A DNA stretch of 64,000 nt from NCBI GenBank assembly GCA_947630175.1, contig CANRGJ010000006.1, forward strand, positions 62,001 through 126,000, in the 5' to 3' direction. Below are positions 57,026-64,000 of the stretch, piece after piece; within the stretch, counting starts at the first letter, position 1; each line of letters begins with the position of its first letter. This DNA is from an uncultured Ruminiclostridium sp. Lineage in GTDB: Bacteria; Bacillota; Clostridia; Oscillospirales; Ruminococcaceae. The translations under genes and the position numbers were made by a program. The notes under the pieces were generated by a model. It was not told where the DNA came from. It saw only the letters and a program-made list of their open reading frames with translations, and did no database searches.

Positions 57026-57736
57026 ATGCTCACTGCAAGAAATATAGTGGCTGTCATTGTCATGCTGACGTTATGTCTTTTCCTTGGACGTTTCGTATAT
57101 TTGATAGGGCTGATATTTTGTGTGTTTGAGATAACGCTTATCGTCATAGCTGTGCGCAGGTGTGCGGATTATAAAAGGTACGCCGATGATTTCACTTACG
57201 CAAAAAAAACGGAAAAGTATTATGACTCTGCCGAAACTGCCTTTACGATGATGGTGGCGTGCGGCGCCTTTGCAGTCGCAGAGATCCTTCGTGACATTAT
57301 TGTATTTCATAGTATAGTTCGTGTATTGAACAATCCGGGCTTGTGGTATCTTCTTTTTGTTGCGGGAAATATCTTTTTCTTCCTTATCGCAGGCGATAAG
57401 GTAAAGAAAATGAAAATGCAAAAGTCAACTCTTGAAAACCCGCCTGTCATAAGCCCCGAAAAATTTTTCTCCGAAATAGTCGGGCAAAAGGAAGTTTCAG
57501 ACGACCACGAGATAGGCAGAGCCTATGTCAGCGAAAAGCTGCTCTCAGAAATACCTCAGGACGAGCTTGTCCCCGACGAAGAAGAACTTCAATATATTTT
57601 ACAGCAAAGAAAGCGTCCCGATAACCCCGACGAGGCGGAGCAGGACTGGACCTGTCAGATGTGCGGCTCGGATAATCCCGCCAGAGTGGAGGAATGTGTT
57701 TTCTGCGGCGCAAAACGGGAGAAGGGAGAAAACTAA
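57026..57736 (+). CDS. Membrane protein with C-terminal zinc ribbon, array member 2
   Basis: The 236-residue protein has about four helices in residues 1-130 (two at the N-terminus, AFTMMVACGAFAVAEILRDI, LWYLLFVAGNIFFFLIAGD), then FFSEIVGQKEVSDDHEIG, LLSEIPQDELVPDEEELQYI and a ribbon TCQMCGSDN...EECVFCGAKRE. Its membrane half and the FFSEIVGQKEVS peptide are shared with member 3, its C-terminal 60 residues with member 1. The gene thus looks like a mosaic of both neighbours. Starts three bases after member 1, with GAGAGGGGAAAT upstream. Confidence 0.82.
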   Translation: MLTARNIVAVIVMLTLCLFLGRFVYLIGLIFCVFEITLIVIAVRRCADYKRYADDFTYAKKTEKYYDSAETAFTMMVACGAFAVAEILRDIIVFHSIVRVLNNPGLWYLLFVAGNIFFFLIAGDKVKKMKMQKSTLENPPVISPEKFFSEIVGQKEVSDDHEIGRAYVSEKLLSEIPQDELVPDEEELQYILQQRKRPDNPDEAEQDWTCQMCGSDNPARVEECVFCGAKREKGEN

Positions 57737-57741
57737 AACTT

Positions 57742-58458
57742 ATGTTCAGCATTAAAAGTTTAATTCCCATATTACTCTCTGTTCTCCTTTGTATCGTTAT
57801 GAATAACGCCGTCTATCTGCTGGGTGTTATGGCGTGCCTTGTTGAGGTGCCGTTCATAATAATGGCAATAGAGGGCTGCAAAAAATATAAAAAGCACGCA
57901 GGGAGCGTTTCTTATATAAAAAATGTAATATCCTGCTACGAAGTGGCGGGAACGTGTTTTGCGATAGCAGCTGTGGCAGCTGTATTCTCCCTTATATGGT
58001 TTATCTTTCAGATGTTTTCAGACTTCCTCGGCATTTTTGTTGACCCCAACTTCTGGTACGTTTTGCTGACGGTGGGAAACGTTTATCTGTTCATTAAAAC
58101 GGGAGATTATATTCAGCATATGAAACGGGAAAAGACTGAGCTGGAACACCCTGCCATTTCCAAATCGGACGAATTTTTCTCCGAAATAGTCGGACAAAAG
58201 GAAGTGTCAGTTGACGACGACGAGATAGGCAGAGCCGCTGTCAGCAAAAAGCTGCTTTCAAAAATCCCGCAGGACGAGCTTGTCCCCGACCTTCAGGAGG
58301 TAAGAGAGCTTTTGCAGAAAAGCGCCGTTCCCCTTGAAACGCCTGAAAAAGAAATATGGATATGTCCCATATGTGGTACAGAAAATAACGCAGCCGAGAG
58401 CGACTGCTCCGTTTGCGGCACAGAAAGAGAACAGGGAAAGGAAAGAAATAATGCTTAA
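57742..58458 (+). CDS. Membrane protein with C-terminal zinc ribbon, array member 3
   Basis: Start at ATG 57742 (GGGAG upstream), five bases after member 2; an earlier in-frame start would lie in that gene. The 238-residue protein has about four helices (LLSVLLCIVMNNAVYLLGVM, VAGTCFAIAAVAAVFSLIWF, FWYVLLTVGNVYLFI), then DEFFSEIVGQKEVSVDDDEIG, SKIPQDELVPDLQEVRELL and ribbon WICPICGTEN...DCSVCGTERE. It is closest to members 2 and 4 in layout. The stop lies eight bases inside the next gene, so translation is coupled. Function unknown. Confidence 0.82.
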   Translation: MFSIKSLIPILLSVLLCIVMNNAVYLLGVMACLVEVPFIIMAIEGCKKYKKHAGSVSYIKNVISCYEVAGTCFAIAAVAAVFSLIWFIFQMFSDFLGIFVDPNFWYVLLTVGNVYLFIKTGDYIQHMKREKTELEHPAISKSDEFFSEIVGQKEVSVDDDEIGRAAVSKKLLSKIPQDELVPDLQEVRELLQKSAVPLETPEKEIWICPICGTENNAAESDCSVCGTEREQGKERNNA

Positions 58459-59206
58459 ACTGCGAAATATTATTGCGGCAGTCATCACAATGGTGTTCTG
58501 TTTGATGGCAGACCCCAGCGGAGGACCTCCCGGCAGCCTTGCTACCACAATGGGTTATCTGATGTTCGTGTATATAATGATATTTGTCGGTCTTACGGTG
58601 TACAAAGCAAGGCACTTTGACGAGCATATCACAGACAGCGACTATTTAAAAAGGACTGAAAAATATCATGAGGCGGCGGGCTCAGGACTTATAATAATGG
58701 CGATATTAGCCTTGAATGGGCTTATATGGCTGTTCCCGCTGGTAATGTTCCTCAACCTGCCCGCAGTCGTTATGAACGCGCGCTTCTGGCAGGCAATTCT
58801 CACCATAGCCGCTTTATTTATTTTTATAAGATCAAGCGATGTCGTTCACGAGATGAAAAAGAAAAAAGCGCTGTATGAAAATCCCCATATTTCAAATTCT
58901 GACGAATATTTTTCAGCCATAGCCGCCGACAAGGACGTTTCCTATCAGGACAGCGCCGAGATAGGAAAGATAAAGGCAAGCGGCGAGCTGCTTTCTCAGA
59001 TAACGGACGACGAGCTTGTCCCGCAGGCAAGCTCCGACGAGCTAAAGCAGGACGATACCTTATTTGTCAGCAATATAAGCGAGGCAGACGAAGAAAAGCC
59101 TGCCGAACCTCAGCAGGAGGAAAAGACCGTGCATTGCAAAGTATGCGGCTCCGAAAATCCCGACACGTTCAGCGAATGTGTTTTTTGCGGAGCAGCGTTG
59201 AAATAA
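58451..59206 (+). CDS. Membrane protein with C-terminal zinc ribbon, array member 4
   Basis: Start at ATG 58451 with GGAAAGGAAAG upstream and an 8-base overlap with member 3. The 251-residue protein has about four helices (IIAAVITMVFCLMADPSGGP, MGYLMFVYIMIFVGLTVYKA, LIIMAILALNGLIWLFPLVM, FWQAILTIAALFIFI), a cytoplasmic linker with SDEYFSAIAADKDVSYQDSA, QITDDELVPQ in place of IPQDELVP, a Glu/Pro-rich stretch, and ribbon VHCKVCGSEN...ECVFCGAALK. It keeps the order helices, EYFS peptide, DELVP peptide, ribbon. Function unknown. Confidence 0.82.
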   Translation: MLKLRNIIAAVITMVFCLMADPSGGPPGSLATTMGYLMFVYIMIFVGLTVYKARHFDEHITDSDYLKRTEKYHEAAGSGLIIMAILALNGLIWLFPLVMFLNLPAVVMNARFWQAILTIAALFIFIRSSDVVHEMKKKKALYENPHISNSDEYFSAIAADKDVSYQDSAEIGKIKASGELLSQITDDELVPQASSDELKQDDTLFVSNISEADEEKPAEPQQEEKTVHCKVCGSENPDTFSECVFCGAALK

Positions 59207-59237
59207 AAGAAAAAGCGTTAAGCTGAAAGGAATCACT

Positions 59238-60341
59238 ATGTTCTCATTCAAAGAAACAGCCCTTCTGATAGGGTCGCTGGCGTTAGTCATCATCTATTCC
59301 ACTGTAAGACTTATCTGGGGCGACGAGATAAATACCCTGCCGCTGTGTTTGTTTATCCTGCTTGTGATAATAGCGTTTGCGGTATTTGCCTTTGCGCTCC
59401 TCAACAGGTCGAAAAAGCTGCTCAAGACCCATAAGCGGGAGGTGTTTGAAAGCGCCGCCAAGACTATGAGCATTATGGAAACGCTGTTCACAGTCATTAT
59501 AGTAAATCTTCTTTTCTGCATAATCGACCTGATAAAGGGCATAGCGTTACCGTCGGAAAGCCTTGATTATATGCTGAAAATGACCCTGTTCCTGCCATGG
59601 CTTTCCGAGGTGATGAAGGGGAACAACGTCGCTTTTTCCTACTCCTTTACTTGGCAGATAGTGCTGACGCTTTTTTCAATGCTGTTGATGACTGCGACCT
59701 CCGCAAAATATTTCAAGGCGAGAAAGATATACAACGCCCTCGTTTCCGTCCCCGAAAAGCCACAGCAGGAAAAGGTGTTTGCAGAGGCTGAACAGCAAAA
59801 CGGCATAGTCCTTGTTTCCGACGAATTCAAGGAGACCGAGGAACAGCTTATCGCCGAGATACCCCACGAGGAAATGATACCCAACGAGGCGTATTTCAAA
59901 CGCCGTATGAGAGAGGTGTCCGACACAGTTCAGGTGCCTGAAATAAAAGCAAGGACCTGCCCGGTCTGCGGCTCCGAGAACGAAGGCTATAAAACGGTTT
60001 GCGAATTTTGCGGAGCAAAGCTGGACGAACTTGACGGCGACCTTCTGTACACCGCTGAGGAGGAAAAGGAGCAACCGCCTGCTCCCGTCAGGGAAAAGGC
60101 GGACGACGGTATTTCCTTCTCTCACCTTATGGTGGACGACAGCGAGGAGCAGACCGAGGAAACGCCTGCTCCCGCCGAAGAGGAAGACGTTTCAATCGAA
60201 AGCCTGATGATATCCGACGAGGAAAAAGCAGAAGAAGCTCCGCAGGAGGAAGCTCAGCCCGAACAGCCGCAAAACGCCGATACATACGACGATGTTTCAA
60301 TAGACGAGTTTATTGCTGACGACAACGAAAAAGAAAATTAA
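59238..60341 (+). CDS. Membrane protein with internal zinc ribbon and acidic tail, array member 5
   Basis: The 367-residue protein begins MFSFKETALLIGSLALVIIY, has about five helices in residues 1-155 resembling member 1 (FLPWLSEVMKG, KYFKARKIYN), then EIPHEEMIPNEAYF as the form of the shared peptide and ribbon RTCPVCGSEN...CEFCGAKLDE near 236-260. About 105 residues follow that are very acidic, with two similar units (DDGISFSHLMVDDSEEQTEE, EDVSIESLMISDEEKAEE, DDVSIDEFIADDNEKEN). Such tails often act as binding strips. It is the longest array member. AAAGGAATC precedes the ATG. Confidence 0.82.
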   Translation: MFSFKETALLIGSLALVIIYSTVRLIWGDEINTLPLCLFILLVIIAFAVFAFALLNRSKKLLKTHKREVFESAAKTMSIMETLFTVIIVNLLFCIIDLIKGIALPSESLDYMLKMTLFLPWLSEVMKGNNVAFSYSFTWQIVLTLFSMLLMTATSAKYFKARKIYNALVSVPEKPQQEKVFAEAEQQNGIVLVSDEFKETEEQLIAEIPHEEMIPNEAYFKRRMREVSDTVQVPEIKARTCPVCGSENEGYKTVCEFCGAKLDELDGDLLYTAEEEKEQPPAPVREKADDGISFSHLMVDDSEEQTEETPAPAEEEDVSIESLMISDEEKAEEAPQEEAQPEQPQNADTYDDVSIDEFIADDNEKEN

Positions 60342-60351
60342 AGAGGTAATT

Positions 60352-60900
60352 ATGAGTATTTTCAACGACAGCTTTTCTATCCTGACGTTTTTTTCGCTGA
60401 TATTCTGCCTTATCATTGTGGGAGCAGCGGCGGCGGTGTTTGTGAATTTCCGTTCTCGCACCGAACGCTTCCTCAATCAGCCAAGCCAACAGAATTATGC
60501 GGCCGCAAAGGACCTTTACGTTATTTCTATCGTCTGCATTGTACTACTTTCGATCTACCTGCTGAACAACGCTCTCGGCGTGATTTTCGATTTTTTCCGC
60601 CTGCTGGTGGGAGCAGATGAAACGGTCGGAAGATCCGATTTGTTTATAAGTATGGGAAAATGCGCCGCCTTCGTGACCCTGATCGTAATAGGAGCAAAGT
60701 CGGTATTTTCCTTCTCCGAAGCAAAGGCGCTTTATTTCAGGCTTTACCCGCCGCTGATACCGAAAGGTCAGCCTGCTGACAGCTCCGAAAAAATCTACAC
60801 CACCGCCGCCATTTATGATGAAAAGATATGCCCCTCCTGCGGCAAGGCAAACGACGGCAGAAGCAACTCCTGTGTTTCCTGCGGCACGGAGCTGAAATAA
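60352..60900 (+). CDS. Membrane protein with C-terminal zinc ribbon, array member 6
   Basis: Start at ATG 60352 with GAGG at proper spacing, ten bases after member 5. The 182-residue protein has three to four helices (SILTFFSLIFCLIIVGAAAA, LYVISIVCIVLLSIYLLN, AAFVTLIVIGAKSVFSF), a short linker without the DELVP peptide, and a C-terminal ribbon KICPSCGKAN...SCVSCGTELK. It is the shortest and most divergent member and the last one before a strong terminator. The array members together form one operon from 55985 or earlier to 60900. Confidence 0.8.
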   Translation: MSIFNDSFSILTFFSLIFCLIIVGAAAAVFVNFRSRTERFLNQPSQQNYAAAKDLYVISIVCIVLLSIYLLNNALGVIFDFFRLLVGADETVGRSDLFISMGKCAAFVTLIVIGAKSVFSFSEAKALYFRLYPPLIPKGQPADSSEKIYTTAAIYDEKICPSCGKANDGRSNSCVSCGTELK

Positions 60901-60922
60901 ATACTCCCTCAATCCACAACGC

Positions 60923-60958
60923 AAAAACCGTTCACTTTTGTGAACGGTTTTTATTTTT
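60923..60958 (+). terminator. Terminator of the zinc-ribbon array
   Basis: A perfect 13-bp stem AAAAACCGTTCAC/GTGAACGGTTTTT with a 4-base loop, followed by ATTTTT. Confidence 0.93.
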
Positions 60959-61054
60959 CGTACAACTATCGCATTAACGTTTTAAGAATACACTGATAGT
61001 GGGCAAAAAGAATTTGCGTTATGCCCGAAAAATCAGAAAAGGAAAGGATAAGCG

Positions 61055-61996
61055 ATGAATTTACTTAAACGGCGGCTCTCATGCGTTGTGATGGCAATAA
61101 TAGTCCTGCTCACAGCGTCCTGCGTTCCCGCCGAAAATAAAAAGGAGGATAAGCTGAACGTGACGGTCACCACCACTATGCTTTACGACCTTGCAAGGCA
61201 GATAGGCGGGAAGTACGTCAACGTTCAGGGGCTTATGGGAAGCGGCGTTGACCCGCACCAGTACCGCGCCTCGGCGGGGGACATTGTGAAAATGCAGAGA
61301 GCAGACGTAGTCGTCTACAACGGACTTCACCTTGAGGGGAAAATGGGCGACGTTTTCGCCTCCCTTGAGGATTACGGCAAAACGGTGATATGCGCCGCCG
61401 ACGGGATAGATGAATCAATGCTGATAAAGCACGACGGCGTTTACGACCCGCACATATGGTTCGATGTTTCTTTGTGGAAGCTGGCGGCAAAAGAGGTAGC
61501 AAACGGTCTTTCCAAAGCCGACCCCGACAACGCCGCCCACTATGCGGAAAATTTTGAAGTGTACGATAAACAGCTCACCGAGCTTGACAAGTACATCAGG
61601 AAAAGAGCAGAGGAGCTTGATGAAAACCAGCGTGTGCTCATCACTGCTCACGATGCGTTCAGCTATTTCGGCAAGGCTTACGGCTTTAAGGTAATGGGCA
61701 TACAGGGCGTCAGCACCGCCGCCGAGGCAGGAACGGCAGACGTTATAGCTCTGGCTCAGTTCATAGCTGACAACAGGATAAAGGCTGTCTTTGTTGAAAC
61801 CAGCCTGCCTGTAAAGGCAATAGAGGCGCTGTGCGAGGCGGTAAGAGCAAGGGGCTTTGAAACCTCCCTTGGCGGCAGCCTTTACAGCGACTCTCTCGGA
61901 GATGAGACCAACGGAACGAACACCTATATCGGAGCGTTCCGACACAATACGGACACTGTAATAGACGGACTTAAAGGAGATGATGAAATTGAATGA
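61055..61996 (+). CDS. Metal ABC transporter substrate-binding lipoprotein (TroA/ZnuA cluster A-I)
   Basis: The 313-residue protein has a lipoprotein signal with lipobox TASC (Cys23). It is a cluster A-I metal-binding protein: ligands His68 (VDPHQYRAS), His133 (DPHIWFDV), His199 (TAHDAFSYFG) and Asp279 (LYSDSLGDE). The order His-His-His-Asp and the absence of a His-rich loop are like TroA of Treponema, which binds zinc and manganese. Two permease genes downstream also follow the TroABCD/MntABCD layout rather than ZnuABC. The metal cannot be decided from sequence. GGAAAGGA precedes the ATG. No clear metal-regulator box is seen in the 154-base upstream gap. Confidence 0.92.
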   Translation: MNLLKRRLSCVVMAIIVLLTASCVPAENKKEDKLNVTVTTTMLYDLARQIGGKYVNVQGLMGSGVDPHQYRASAGDIVKMQRADVVVYNGLHLEGKMGDVFASLEDYGKTVICAADGIDESMLIKHDGVYDPHIWFDVSLWKLAAKEVANGLSKADPDNAAHYAENFEVYDKQLTELDKYIRKRAEELDENQRVLITAHDAFSYFGKAYGFKVMGIQGVSTAAEAGTADVIALAQFIADNRIKAVFVETSLPVKAIEALCEAVRARGFETSLGGSLYSDSLGDETNGTNTYIGAFRHNTDTVIDGLKGDDEIE

Positions 61997-62714
61997 GGAA
62001 TATGCGGTGAACGTGAGGGGACTGACCGTTGCTTACGACTCAAGGGCGGTGCTGTCCGACGTTAATATAGATATAAAAAGAGGAAAAATAACCGCCATAA
62101 TGGGTCCCAACGGGGCGGGAAAAACCACTCTTTTAAAGGCAATGCTGAAGCTGATACCAAAGTCCTGCGGCTCGGTAACCTGGAACGAGGTGGACGGCAG
62201 ACCGCCCGTCATAGGCTATGTTCCCCAGAGCGAAAGCGTGGACTGGGACTTTCCCGCCACCGTATGGGACGTGGTGACTATGGGCTGTTATAAAAGGCTG
62301 GGCTGGATAAAACGCCCGAAAAAAGAGGACAGAGAATTGAGCCTTCAGATGCTGAAAAAAATGGGAATGGAAAAATGCGCCGACAGGCAGATAAGCTGTC
62401 TTTCAGGCGGACAGCAGCAGCGCGCGTTTATCGCCAGAGCGCTTGTCCAGCAGGCGGATATTTACTTTATGGATGAACCCTTCAAGGGCGTGGACGTCGC
62501 CACGGAAAAAACGATAGTGGAGCTTTTCAGAGAGCTGAAAAACGAGGGGAAAACGGTGGTCGCCGTACATCACGACCTTTCCACCGCCGCAGATTATTTT
62601 GACGAGGCGGTGCTGATAAACCGCAGAGTGATAATGCAGGGAAACGTCAAAGCGGCGCTGACTCAGGAGAACCTGTCCCTTACATACCGAGGAACGACAG
62701 GAGGAGAGCCGTGA
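61980..62714 (+). CDS. Metal ABC transporter ATP-binding protein (TroB/MntB-like)
   Basis: The 244-residue ATPase has Walker A MGPNGAGKTTLLKAML near 39-54, signature CLSGGQQQRAFIARALVQ and Walker B YFMDEPFKGVDVATE. PVIGYVPQSESVDWDFPATV with the VDWDFP segment is typical of the zinc/manganese importer ATPases. It overlaps the substrate-binding gene by 17 bases. The first ATGs at 61980/61983 abut the AAAGGAG site, so TTG at 61989, with 9 bases spacing, may be the real start. Confidence 0.94.
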   Translation: MMKLNEEYAVNVRGLTVAYDSRAVLSDVNIDIKRGKITAIMGPNGAGKTTLLKAMLKLIPKSCGSVTWNEVDGRPPVIGYVPQSESVDWDFPATVWDVVTMGCYKRLGWIKRPKKEDRELSLQMLKKMGMEKCADRQISCLSGGQQQRAFIARALVQQADIYFMDEPFKGVDVATEKTIVELFRELKNEGKTVVAVHHDLSTAADYFDEAVLINRRVIMQGNVKAALTQENLSLTYRGTTGGEP

Positions 62715-63616
62715 ATATTTTTGAACTTCTTTGCGACCACACCGTTCTGGTGGTGGTATTCGGCTCGGCGCTTCTGGGTATGGTAAGCGGGTTGCTGGGC
62801 ATGTTTTCTGTCCTCCGCCGTCAGAGCCTTTTAGGGGACGGAGTGAGCCACGCGGCGCTTCCCGGCGTTGCGGCGGCGTTCCTGCTCACGGGAACTAAGG
62901 ACAGCGGAACGCTTTTGCTTGGAGCGCTTTTATCGGGACTTACCGCGGCGGGACTTATCTTTTCCTCTGTGAAAAAGTCGAAGGTGAAATTCGACGCCGC
63001 GCTCGCCACAATTATGTCCTCCTTCTTCGGCTTGGGAACGGTACTGCTCACCTGCGCGCAAAAGCTCCCCAACGCAACTCAGGCGGGACTTCACAGCTTT
63101 ATTTACGGGCAGGCGTCCTCAATGCTGGAGCGTGACGCTCTGGTAACGATAATTTGCGGAGGAGCAATACTTGCCGTCGTTCTTCTGCTCTGGAAGGAAA
63201 TAAAGGTGTTCGTTTTCGACAGGGATTTTGCCTTACAGCTGGGAATACCCTGCGGCAGGATAAATCTTATCCTCTCGTTTCTCACCGTCCTCGGCGTGAT
63301 CATCGGCATACAAACGGTGGGAGTAGTTCTGATGAGCGCAATGCTCATCGCTCCTGCCGCCGCCGCAAGACAGTGGTGCGACAAGCTGTGGGTTATGGCT
63401 GTTCTTTCCGCCCTGTTCGGCGGTATATCGGGGGCGGCGGGAGCATTAGCTGGAGCATTGGCGCCGGGAATACCCACAGGTCCGTCAATAGTGATAGCGG
63501 CGTCTGCACTGGCAGTGTTGAGCCTTTTGTTTGCCCCTAAAAGAGGAGTTTTGTACCGCATATACCTGCGGCACAAGGCTATGAAAAAGGAGGAAAGCTA
63601 TGGATGCGGGAATTGA
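62711..63616 (+). CDS. Metal ABC transporter permease (TroC/MntC-like)
   Basis: The 301-residue protein starts at GTG 62711 with AGGAGG upstream and overlaps the ATPase stop by four bases. It has about eight membrane helices and the ABC-3 family marks VLRRQSLLGDGVSHAALPGV near 36-55 and LITxx-type FVFDRDFALQLGIPCGRIN near 170-188. The family carries zinc, manganese or iron inwards. It overlaps the second permease gene by 17 bases. Confidence 0.93.
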   Translation: MNIFELLCDHTVLVVVFGSALLGMVSGLLGMFSVLRRQSLLGDGVSHAALPGVAAAFLLTGTKDSGTLLLGALLSGLTAAGLIFSSVKKSKVKFDAALATIMSSFFGLGTVLLTCAQKLPNATQAGLHSFIYGQASSMLERDALVTIICGGAILAVVLLLWKEIKVFVFDRDFALQLGIPCGRINLILSFLTVLGVIIGIQTVGVVLMSAMLIAPAAAARQWCDKLWVMAVLSALFGGISGAAGALAGALAPGIPTGPSIVIAASALAVLSLLFAPKRGVLYRIYLRHKAMKKEESYGCGN

Positions 63617-64000
63617 GATACAGCTTATAGCAACATTAACAGCGGCAGGCTGTGCGATACCGGGGAGCTTTCTGGTACTGCGCCGAATGAGTATGACCGC
63701 CGACAGCATAACTCACACCATACTTTTAGGAATAGTCCTCGCCTTTTTCGTGACAAACGACCTTTCCTCCCCGTTTCTCATTATAGGTGCGGCTTTGACA
63801 GGACCCGTCACGGTATGGCTGACTGAGCTTATCGTAAAGACAAGGCTTTTGTCCGAGGACAGCGCCACGGGGATAGTTTTCCCCCTGCTTTTCTCCATAG
63901 CGGTGATACTGATAACCCGCTACGCAGGCTCTGCTCACCTTGACACGGATTCGGTGCTTTTAGGGGAGCTTGCCTTTGCTCCCTTTGACAGAATGATAGT
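63600..64000 (+). CDS. Second metal ABC transporter permease (TroD/MntD-like), cut by window end
   Basis: A frame from ATG 63600, with AAGGAGG 7 bases upstream, runs to the window end without a stop (133 codons). It has ABC-3 permease features: the start IQLIATLTAAGCAIPGSFLV, LRRMSMTADSITHTILLGIV matching the VLRRQSLLGDGVSHAAL position of the first permease, and further helices (TEL, IVFPLLFSIAVILITRYAG). It is paralogous to the gene just before it. Two permeases after ATPase and binding protein give the TroABCD/SitABCD order. Confidence 0.92.
   Translation, partial: MDAGIEIQLIATLTAAGCAIPGSFLVLRRMSMTADSITHTILLGIVLAFFVTNDLSSPFLIIGAALTGPVTVWLTELIVKTRLLSEDSATGIVFPLLFSIAVILITRYAGSAHLDTDSVLLGELAFAPFDRMI

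Noticed and set aside
60959-61054. Zur/MntR-type operator before the metal transporter
   Set aside because: No convincing inverted repeat of a known metal-regulator type could be read in this gap.
1-64000. CRISPR array, rRNA operon, intact insertion sequence or prophage
   Set aside because: No regularly spaced short repeats, no rRNA-like sequence, no intact transposase and no phage structural genes were seen.

Overview
The window looks like the chromosome of a low-to-mid-GC, Gram-positive, spore-forming gut anaerobe, most likely a Ruminococcus-like member of the Oscillospiraceae/Clostridia. Evidence seen: strong AGGAGG-type ribosome binding sites, TTGACA-N17-TATAAT promoters, spore genes (cotJABC, spmAB), Cys-type lipoproteins, BspA-type leucine-rich repeats, and plant-glycan enzymes (a GH74-like lipoprotein, a GH27 alpha-galactosidase, aldose 1-epimerase). 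The family placement is inference.

Layout. 1-2.1 kb: end of an ABC transporter locus. 2.2-8.6 kb: AT-rich accessory stretch with decayed genes, a lipoprotein, an ECF sigma/anti-sigma-like pair followed by two small secreted proteins, and a decayed large serine recombinase (former mobile element). 8.7-14.6 kb: two HTH/zinc-ribbon regulators, galM, a methyltransferase, an MBOAT acyltransferase, nadA. 14.6-22.9 kb: one leftward operon with two MoxR-DUF58 pairs, a membrane transglutaminase-like protein and a further membrane protein. 23.1-30.1 kb: GH74-like lipoprotein, carbohydrate-binding lipoprotein, an ECF-like sigma factor that seems to start at ACG behind an ECF-type promoter, and cotJABC. 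30.1-33.6 kb: small regulators, a zinc-ribbon membrane protein, an LRR surface protein. 33.7-38 kb: a third MoxR-DUF58-transglutaminase cassette. 38.0-38.5 kb: two copies of a structured 162-bp repeat abutting a tRNA-Arg(CCG) gene. 40.2-52.5 kb: cell-surface polysaccharide cluster (initiating sugar transferase, glycosyltransferases, EpsG/Wzy-like protein, two COG5610-like proteins, ABC exporter pair) with surface proteins. 52.5-56 kb: spmAB, an aldo/keto reductase, alpha-galactosidase. 56-60.9 kb: tandem array of six membrane proteins with C-terminal zinc ribbons plus one small Cys-rich protein. 61-64 kb: TroABCD-like metal ABC importer, cut by the window end.

The best candidate for an undescribed system is the 56-60.9 kb array: six consecutive, closely packed paralogues sharing a short acidic peptide and a C-terminal CxxC-CxxC ribbon, with divergent membrane domains and a nearly identical C-terminal DNA module in two of them. 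Other strong leads are the ACG-start sigma factor, the HTH-VOC-zinc-ribbon fusion with an internal translation start, the structured repeats beside the tRNA, the direct repeats around the epsG-like promoter, and a shared NEPTG C-terminal anchor. All calls come from reading the sequence only; no database search was possible.
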